Assembly (NCBI GenBank): GCA_045636865.1 | Contig: JAZTYJ010000022.1 | Coordinates: forward strand, 10,422-74,421 | DNA: 64,000 nt | Reading direction: 5' to 3' | From: SIG480 sp045636865 | GTDB taxonomy: Bacteria > Bacillota > Clostridia > Oscillospirales > JAAYXM01 | In this document: in pieces, positions 58,553 to 64,000 of the stretch | Layout of the letters: each line of letters opens with the position of its first letter | How positions within the stretch are numbered: position 1 is the first letter of the stretch | Translations under genes and position numbers: made by a program | The notes under the pieces: generated by a model | The model's database searches: none | What the model saw: the letters and a program-made list of their open reading frames with translations, nothing else | Told to the model about the DNA's origin: nothing

Positions 58553-60571
58553 ATGTCTCACAAAGTATATTGGACCGAGCTTATCGGCTTTGATGTAAAC
58601 TCTCCCGACCTTGGCGTTTCCGACTTCATCGCAAAAACATCCGGAGATATTGACAGTATCGCTCTCCTCATTTATAACATTGACTTTGTAAACGAGCACA
58701 AAGGTGTTAAAGAGGAAACCACCCTTTCGCGTGGTGCATGCTCATATTACGGTCATCCGTACAATAATGACCGCAAGATCCAGAGCTGGACAAATTTAAA
58801 GCTCAAGGCTCTTATTTCAGAGCTTCACAAGCATAATATTTCCGTTCTTTTCAGCATCTTTGATATGTACGCATATCTCGATGAGGACGGAAACACAACT
58901 CAGGGTCCGTTTACGGACTCCTGCCCTGAAATCCGTATGTTTTCATCAGTTGACTACTGCGAGGTTCCTGCTGTCTGTCCTCTTAAACACTTTGCAGACG
59001 GCACGCCTTACAAAGATTTCTTTGTAAAAAAGCTCTCCGAAGTTCTCGTAGACTATGATTTTGACGGATACCACCTTGCCGACGGTCTTTCAAGTCCACG
59101 ATTCTGTCTTCAGAGCGGTGATTTCACCGACGATGTTATAAATCAGTTTGTCGCCGCAAGAAAGATAACACTTCCCGATAACATTTCAGGCTCCTGTGAT
59201 AAGAACAAACGCCGCCACCTTGCAAGATATCGCTACATAATGTCAAATCTCCGCTATGAGTTTACTTGCTTTATGGCGGAATGGTATGCGGATTTCTTCA
59301 AGCTTATCGGAGATAATCTTTCAAAGCTCGGCAAAACGGTTATTTTCAACAACGCGTGGACACTCGATCCGTTTGAAGCACTTTTCCGCTACGGCGTTGA
59401 CTATAAAAAGCTCATAACGCGCGGCATTGACGGTATGATGCTTGAAGACACGGGGGCATATTTCTCGCTCCTCACAAAAGAGGCTATCTCAAATGTCCCC
59501 CTCTCCCCCGAGGACCGAAAGCTTTCACACTACACAGTTTTCCTCACGCAACTTTCAGTTGCATCTTATCTTCCGGATCTTCCGCAGTACAACATGACAA
59601 CACTCAAGGATACCATTGAGGACTGGAATCTTATTGATGCGGCCCCTTTTGAAGTTCACAAAATGATTGTGCGCAGAAAAAACACGCGCCGCTTTGACGG
59701 AAACGGTCTTAAAAACGTTTCAGACGGCGTTTTCTACTGTCTTTCGGACGATGTACCAAAACATCAATGGGACAGAATTTTCAGCTGGGAGAAGGGCGCA
59801 AATGCCCCTGCACCGACTGCGCCGATGGGATTTTCTGCGCTTTGGAATTCAGACACGCTCTATGATGAATTTTCGGATTTCATCGAAAACAGAAACCCGT
59901 CGTCAAAACAGCTTGCTGAACATATGTTAAAAGGCGGTCTCCCGATTGTTTCAATGGTTTCTGCCGAGGATATCGACAATTTTAAATACCCCTTGTTTGT
60001 AACTAATGTTGAGCATTATTCACAGAAACTTCTCAAGAAGCTTGAAAGCTTCAAGGCTGCTCCGATGGTTGTTATAAGCCGCAAAAATCCGCTCACAAGA
60101 GAGGCTGACTTTGTGATCCGCGAGGGTGATGATGCGCTTTCCGCATACTTCTACAACTGCCCTTCCATTAATGGCAAAATGCTTAATTTAGACGTGAAGG
60201 TCAAGAAGGTGAGCACAAGCTTTGAGGATATGAAGGGCGGAATCTGGACAGGTCCGCTTCGCCACAACAAACCGTCAAAGAAATTCATTTTAGAGGTCGT
60301 TAAAGCCTGCGACACACTCTCTGTTTATCCGAGTGTGCTCAAAAATCCCGAAGGCTTTGTAATGTCATATTACACATCAGAAAACAGCGCGGTATTGTTT
60401 GTAAATAACGAAAGCTATGGAGCAGAGAACTTTAAAATCAAGTTCCCGCACGAAATCAAGTCTGTTTGCTCACTCACAAAACCGTTCTGGTATAAGCTCC
60501 GATCGGACGGCGATACGTTCACTATCCGCATCGACAACCGAGAGGTTGACATCGTTGAAGTGACCTGGTAA
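58553..60571 (+). CDS. Uncharacterised 672-residue protein, possibly glycosidase-like
   Basis: No family recognised with confidence. It has no signal peptide, so it is intracellular. Barrel-like signatures DFDGYHLADGLSSPRF (~163), VIFNNAWTLDPFEALF (~263) and GIDGMMLEDTGAYFSLL (~292) alternate strands with acidic residues, and a beta-rich C-terminus ends VDIVEVTW. This plan suits a large TIM-barrel glycoside hydrolase with a trailing sandwich domain; inference. Context supports sugar use: divergent MocA oxidoreductase and a convergent OPA-type transporter. GGATAG lies 7 nt before the ATG. Confidence 0.75.
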   Translation: MSHKVYWTELIGFDVNSPDLGVSDFIAKTSGDIDSIALLIYNIDFVNEHKGVKEETTLSRGACSYYGHPYNNDRKIQSWTNLKLKALISELHKHNISVLFSIFDMYAYLDEDGNTTQGPFTDSCPEIRMFSSVDYCEVPAVCPLKHFADGTPYKDFFVKKLSEVLVDYDFDGYHLADGLSSPRFCLQSGDFTDDVINQFVAARKITLPDNISGSCDKNKRRHLARYRYIMSNLRYEFTCFMAEWYADFFKLIGDNLSKLGKTVIFNNAWTLDPFEALFRYGVDYKKLITRGIDGMMLEDTGAYFSLLTKEAISNVPLSPEDRKLSHYTVFLTQLSVASYLPDLPQYNMTTLKDTIEDWNLIDAAPFEVHKMIVRRKNTRRFDGNGLKNVSDGVFYCLSDDVPKHQWDRIFSWEKGANAPAPTAPMGFSALWNSDTLYDEFSDFIENRNPSSKQLAEHMLKGGLPIVSMVSAEDIDNFKYPLFVTNVEHYSQKLLKKLESFKAAPMVVISRKNPLTREADFVIREGDDALSAYFYNCPSINGKMLNLDVKVKKVSTSFEDMKGGIWTGPLRHNKPSKKFILEVVKACDTLSVYPSVLKNPEGFVMSYYTSENSAVLFVNNESYGAENFKIKFPHEIKSVCSLTKPFWYKLRSDGDTFTIRIDNREVDIVEVTW

Positions 60572-60574
60572 CAT

Positions 60575-60604
60575 AAAAACTCCTGCCTTACGGCAGGAGT
60601 TTTT
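60575..60604. terminator. Bidirectional terminator between the 672-residue gene and the MFS gene
   Basis: A 13-bp stem (AAAAACTCCTGCC with GGCAGGAGTTTTT), 4-nt loop, T-runs on both strands. Confidence 0.9.
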
Positions 60605-61852
60605 TTATGCTTTTTTCTTTGTAATAAGATATATTGCACACACGATACAAACAACTGTCATAAATCCCAAAAGCGTCCAGAATACGCCGAGCCAGCCTGC
60701 GATATCCGCGATATAACCGAGCCCGTATGAGCTGAGTGCACTTCCGAGATAACAGAAGCCATTTAAGATTCCGGCAAACATTCCCGAATTCCCACGCGAG
60801 CGCATAAGCAGCGGAAACAGAGCCGTTACCAAATTGTTTAGCGCAGATGCAAAGAGACTTGCAACTATAAGACCGGGCAGCATCAGAAGGATGCTTTTTG
60901 CGGAAATTCCGGTGATAATAACTATCGTTACTGCAATTACGACAGCAAAAAGAACAAGCGCGTTTCCAACATAATCCGAAAACTTGTTATACAATTTTAC
61001 ACTTAACATTCCACCGAAAATTGCAACTATCAGAAGCGAGATTGTAAGCAAAATTGAAAGTGAATCAGAGAAATCATATTCCTCTTTAAGAATCGACGGC
61101 ACCCACGTTGTAAGTCCGTCTTTTACGAGGTTTGTTGCGACCGCGCAAAGACAAAGAATCGAAAGAAGTATCAGAAAAGACTTCTTTTCGTTTTGCGTTT
61201 CTTTTTCGTCGTGCTCAATCCTGTGTGTTTTTATTTCTTGTGTATCTTCTTCGGCATCTCTTAACGCCCTTGATTTTGCAGTTGCCTTATCATAAGAAAC
61301 GAGCCAGATAAGCGAAACAACCACACCCGTAATCGCAGGGCTTAAAAACGCAAGCTTAAAGCTTCCGGAAAGCGCATAAATAGAGCTGAGAATGTATATG
61401 ATTACTGTTCCCGTTGCAACCGTTGTTCCCATAACGACCGTTGATTTGCCGAGCTCTTTTTTAGGAAGATTTTCAGAAAGCAGGCGAATAAGAGAAGGCC
61501 AGAGCATTGAGAGTGCAAAACCGTTTATCATCCAGAGCCATTTTATAATCGCAAAATTATCTGTAAGCGCGATGATGAGATTTATTACTGCGGAGAGCAT
61601 AACCCCCGTAAACACAGACCACTTGACATTGTATCTTTTACAAAAGATACCGTTTATTACCTGACCGATACCGTATGCAAAAAAGAAGAATGTTGGGACA
61701 AGCCCCGCTTCTGCCTTTGTGATTCCGTAAAAATCGACTATCTGCGTGATATTTGCCGAGTAGTTGACTTTTCCAAGATATGAAAGAGCGTACAGAAGCC
61801 ATGCCAAGAATACGAGCATTCCTGCTCCGCTTTTTTTAGTTTTCATATTCAA
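60605..61852 (-). CDS. MFS transporter, OPA (organophosphate) subfamily-like
   Basis: A 415-residue protein with twelve helices. The N-terminus LLYALSYLGKVNYSANI and LVPTFFFFAYGIGQVINGIF resemble GlpT/UhpT-type sugar-phosphate antiporters. A long charged central loop (residues ~185-220) divides the halves. Likely substrate: a phosphorylated or free sugar handled by the neighbours. Start: a TTG at 61852 has AGGGG at 10 nt, whereas the ATG two codons later has 16 nt, so TTG is preferred. Confidence 0.88.
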   Translation of the reverse strand: MNMKTKKSGAGMLVFLAWLLYALSYLGKVNYSANITQIVDFYGITKAEAGLVPTFFFFAYGIGQVINGIFCKRYNVKWSVFTGVMLSAVINLIIALTDNFAIIKWLWMINGFALSMLWPSLIRLLSENLPKKELGKSTVVMGTTVATGTVIIYILSSIYALSGSFKLAFLSPAITGVVVSLIWLVSYDKATAKSRALRDAEEDTQEIKTHRIEHDEKETQNEKKSFLILLSILCLCAVATNLVKDGLTTWVPSILKEEYDFSDSLSILLTISLLIVAIFGGMLSVKLYNKFSDYVGNALVLFAVVIAVTIVIITGISAKSILLMLPGLIVASLFASALNNLVTALFPLLMRSRGNSGMFAGILNGFCYLGSALSSYGLGYIADIAGWLGVFWTLLGFMTVVCIVCAIYLITKKKA

Positions 61853-61903
61853 TTCGATTACGCCCCTTCTTTAACCTTTTTTGCACATTTCCACACTCAA
61901 AAT

Positions 61904-61932
61904 ATTGTAGCACATCTCTTCTGCAAAAGCAA
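61904..61932 (-). promoter_or_regulatory. Promoter of the MFS gene
   Basis: TTGCTT and TACAAT with a 17-nt spacer and an extended TG motif on the minus strand. Confidence 0.55.
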
Positions 61933-62023
61933 CCAAAAGTGCCTTCAGTTATTTCTTACCAGCTCTTATACAACTGATTATGAAATACTCATTTCCACAA
62001 AACTATTACAATATAATTTAAAA

Positions 62024-62072
62024 ACAAAAAGATGTCTCTGTGTCGGATAAGCCGCACAGGCCATCTTTTCAT
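62024..62072 (-). terminator. Terminator after the PepSY-like lipoprotein gene
   Basis: AAAAGATG and CTGTG arms pair with CACAG and CATCTTTT across two-base mismatches; T-run on the minus strand. Confidence 0.65.
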
Positions 62073-62108
62073 CTGAAATCGTATCCCGGATGTGTTAAAT
62101 ACTAAAAC

Positions 62109-63095
62109 TTATTTGAACTCCTCGCAACCGTCTAATGCTTCCCATCCGACCTGATTAGCTCCCATATATGTTACCATTCCGGTCTTTTTATTTACTCTAT
62201 AATAATATGCTGCACCGGAAAAACCATCACTTAACGTAACACAGATCAAATAATTTTTGCTACTTTCTCTTTCCTTAAATATTTCATCAACTCTATCGTA
62301 ACCACTTCCCGGGAGCTGTTTTTTCGCTTCATTCGCAGCTATTGTTTTCGCTTTATCAACGGAAATAATCACTTCTTCCTGTTGAGCATCCTCCATATCA
62401 GAAGTCGGGATATATCCCATTATATTTGAAATCAATTCACCCGTCTTAATATCCACATTTGCTCCTGCAACCATTTTACCATTCTCATAAAAATCTACGC
62501 TTACATAATATGCATCCCATACTTCGTTATACTGTTTCTTTCCGATTGTATAAGTAATCCGACTATTATATGGCACAGATAAATTCTTTTGAACAACTTT
62601 AATGAGTTCTTTTTCCGATAGGTCTGCACTATCATTCTTTATCTCGATTTCTCTTGCCGCTTTATTCTCATATTCCAAAACAGCCTTTTCAAGCAACGCC
62701 GCAAGCATTATGAGAGGTTGACTTACATTATTGAAACTGAGATATCTTGTTTCCCATTCCAGATAATCACCGTTCTCATTCGTTATAGCAAACTGAATCA
62801 AGGCTTTTACATTCTGATTATCGTATGTACACTCTCCTGTAAACTCAACCACCTCCTGACCGTCATCACTTGTAAAGTGTTTCCAGGTTGGATATGCGAA
62901 AAAATTGTCGAAAACGTCCTTATAGGTGTGTGTTGTGCCATTCATATTTGCGTTCTGAATTGTTACAACGTACTTATCCGTGCTCTGAACTACATTTGAA
63001 ACCTGATCAACAATCTCATTGGATATAGAATCTATAACCGAACATCCGCTTAATAACATAACCCCTATCATCACTGATGCCAGAATTTTCTTCAT
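62109..63095 (-). CDS. PepSY-like lipoprotein, unknown function
   Basis: A 328-residue exported lipoprotein: signal peptide MKKILASVMIGVMLLSGCS with lipobox Cys18. The last ~100 residues (VDKAKTIAANEAKKQLPG near 246, then YYRVNKKTGMVTYMGAN) resemble a PepSY-type domain, and VSVDFYENGKMVAGANVDIKTGELI (~195-225) forms a similar repeat. Such domains bind or inhibit proteases outside the cell; here unproved. AGGAGG lies 8 nt before the ATG. Its promoter carries a palindrome. Confidence 0.75.
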   Translation of the reverse strand: MKKILASVMIGVMLLSGCSVIDSISNEIVDQVSNVVQSTDKYVVTIQNANMNGTTHTYKDVFDNFFAYPTWKHFTSDDGQEVVEFTGECTYDNQNVKALIQFAITNENGDYLEWETRYLSFNNVSQPLIMLAALLEKAVLEYENKAAREIEIKNDSADLSEKELIKVVQKNLSVPYNSRITYTIGKKQYNEVWDAYYVSVDFYENGKMVAGANVDIKTGELISNIMGYIPTSDMEDAQQEEVIISVDKAKTIAANEAKKQLPGSGYDRVDEIFKERESSKNYLICVTLSDGFSGAAYYYRVNKKTGMVTYMGANQVGWEALDGCEEFK

Positions 63096-63145
63096 ACATT
63101 TATCCTCCTGTAAACAAAAGTACGCAACTGACTTTAGAATACGTT

Positions 63146-63175
63146 TACTTAAATAGCAATTCGACTATTTAAGTA
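63146..63175. promoter_or_regulatory. Perfect palindromic operator on the lipoprotein promoter
   Basis: TACTTAAATAG and CTATTTAAGTA, perfect 11-bp arms with an 8-nt centre. It overlaps the -10 box and transcription start on the minus strand, the standard place for a repressor. The regulator is not identified. Confidence 0.6.
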
Positions 63176-63199
63176 TAGCACATTTTTTAAAAATTTCAA
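63172..63199 (-). promoter_or_regulatory. Promoter of the PepSY-like lipoprotein gene
   Basis: TTGAAA and TATACT with a 16-nt spacer and an extended TG motif on the minus strand. Confidence 0.6.
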
Positions 63200-63217
63200 A
63201 TACGAAATCAGGCACAA

Positions 63218-63250
63218 AAAACATCAATCTCTCTATAAGATTGATGTTTT
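63218..63250 (-). terminator. Terminator after the 180-residue membrane protein gene
   Basis: A 13-bp stem (AAAACATCAATCT with AGATTGATGTTTT), 7-nt loop, T-run on the minus strand. Confidence 0.88.
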
Positions 63251-63286
63251 CGATGAGAATGAAGCATTTTAGATATCAACATTTAC

Positions 63287-63829
63287 CTAATTAATTTTAG
63301 GTTTCAAATAATCAACACTTTTTTTAATCGTATCAAGCGCATATTCAAAACCACCTTTTATAAGGTATTGAGTTAAAATACTTTCAAGTCTTTCATCCAT
63401 TACCGTCTTACCGTAACTTTCTTTTGTTGTTGAATCATAATACGCTTTCTTTATTAAGTCAAATCCGTTTGTTCTATTTTCATCATACACTATATTCCAA
63501 GCAAAAATAAATTTATTTCCGGAGCTATCAATGCATTCTGCCTGAATACTATCATAGGTTGTATCAACATTTGTTGCTTTTTCAATTTCTTCTTTTGTAT
63601 AAACACGATATTCTACAGAACGATAATAGGCTTCAAACAATTCATTATATGTCACATTGTAATTTGAAGCAACATAATCATACTTTAATTCTCGTATTAT
63701 CTCTTCATTTGAGATATCATCTTTTTTCACCTTTTTAGGTCCCAAACAACTGACAAACCCAAACACAATACCTAATACAAAACAAATAGCAACTATACCT
63801 GCTAAAACGTCTGTTACCTTTTCTTTCAT
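63287..63829 (-). CDS. Membrane-anchored protein, unknown function
   Basis: A 180-residue protein with one N-terminal hydrophobic segment (residues ~8-28, AGIVAICFVLGIVFGFVSC), possibly a lipoprotein since VSC resembles a weak lipobox. The rest is polar with acidic and Tyr-rich stretches (YNVTYNELFEAYYRSVEY near 57). No family recognised. AGGAG precedes the ATG; it has its own promoter and terminator. Confidence 0.75.
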   Translation of the reverse strand: MKEKVTDVLAGIVAICFVLGIVFGFVSCLGPKKVKKDDISNEEIIRELKYDYVASNYNVTYNELFEAYYRSVEYRVYTKEEIEKATNVDTTYDSIQAECIDSSGNKFIFAWNIVYDENRTNGFDLIKKAYYDSTTKESYGKTVMDERLESILTQYLIKGGFEYALDTIKKSVDYLKPKIN

Positions 63830-63860
63830 ACTTCTTCTCCTTTATGTAAATGTTAGTTAC

Positions 63861-63889
63861 AGTATATTCAAAATAATTATTGTTGTCAA
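63861..63889 (-). promoter_or_regulatory. Promoter of the 180-residue membrane protein gene
   Basis: TTGACA and TATACT with a 17-nt spacer on the minus strand. Confidence 0.7.
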
Positions 63890-63970
63890 TGCTATATGTT
63901 AGATAAATGCAGTTTTAACGATTGAACTGTTCCTTGTTAGATTTCAAATTGCAAAGTCGTTGTAATAATA

Positions 63971-64000
63971 AAAAAGACTTGTCAATTGACAAGTCTTTTT
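63971..64000. terminator. Terminator at the right edge (gene beyond the window)
   Basis: A 30-bp perfect palindrome, AAAAAGACTTGTC around AATT with GACAAGTCTTTTT. On the minus strand it would end a gene lying past base 64000. Confidence 0.8.

Noticed and set aside
1..64000. tRNA, rRNA, CRISPR arrays, IS elements, prophage or plasmid origin
   Set aside because: None of the usual signals (tRNA T-loop GTTCGAATC-type, direct repeats with spacers, transposase motifs, integrase, rep) was seen on either strand.

Overview
The window looks like chromosome of an anaerobic, low-to-moderate-GC Gram-positive bacterium of the class Clostridia, probably an uncultured gut-type lineage (Oscillospirales or Christensenellales-like). 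This is an inference from gene content: a flavin-based electron-bifurcation operon with no visible aerobic respiration, two FemX-like peptidoglycan-bridge transferases, TagO, a SpoVB-like flippase, a ClpE-type unfoldase, an ECF transporter, DUF951, DUF4830 and DUF5711 proteins, SD sequences of the GGAGG type and many TTGACA/TATAAT promoters. No tRNA, rRNA, CRISPR array, IS element or prophage was recognised.

Layout. (1) 1-7.7 kb, minus strand: a nine-gene operon hdrB-hdrC-hdrA-flxD-flxC-flxB-flxA followed by a fumarate-reductase/thiol:fumarate-reductase-like iron-sulfur protein and the start of its flavoprotein partner, which runs off the left edge. Its promoter carries a near-consensus Rex (NADH-sensor) operator over the -10 box. 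(2) 8-10.4 kb, plus: AEC carrier, endonuclease IV, YfcE-like phosphodiesterase. (3) 10.4-17.9 kb, minus: tandem FemX paralogues, a creatininase-family protein, a ccdA-tlpA-eamA operon, a sodium:neurotransmitter-type symporter and a nitroreductase. (4) 17.9-22.5 kb, minus: two sugar ABC permeases of the YteP/YtcP type, with no binding protein beside them, under a membrane-anchored AraC regulator. (5) 22.5-32.1 kb, minus: aminotransferase-trpS-tagO; rpe-flippase; ybaK-azlC-azlD-acyltransferase-DUF951 (the last is a 59-residue gene); a lipoprotein pair. (6) 32.2-36.2 kb, plus: a second creatininase broken by an 11-bp tandem duplication, metK, and a large uncharacterised enzyme-like protein. (7) 36.2-41.6 kb, minus: arginine operon argC-argJ-argB-argD-argF with a perfect-arm double ARG box. 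(8) 41.6-44.9 kb: YgjV, NhaC antiporter, an orphan PqqD plus S26-peptidase pair, DUF4830. (9) 44.9-54 kb, plus: a nine-gene housekeeping operon (rRNA methyltransferase-like, ecfA1-ecfA2-ecfT, truA, DUF5711, cvpA, pgsA, clpE-like), then a TIM-barrel epimerase, an ArsC/Spx-like protein and a Cof phosphatase. (10) 56.2-61.9 kb: a small P-loop protein, a candidate small RNA lying antisense to the relic of a glycerate kinase gene, and a probable sugar-use locus (Gfo/Idh/MocA oxidoreductase, large uncharacterised protein, OPA-type MFS transporter). (11) 62-64 kb, minus: a PepSY-like lipoprotein with a palindromic operator on its promoter, and a membrane-anchored unknown.

The most interesting item is region 1: a redox-regulated HdrABC-FlxABCD module, known as an NADH-linked bifurcating complex, here fused at operon level to a fumarate-reductase-like pair. 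It suggests coupling of NADH oxidation to ferredoxin reduction plus reduction of fumarate or another unsaturated acid. Next in interest are the small-RNA/glycerate-kinase-relic locus and the orphan PqqD-protease pair.
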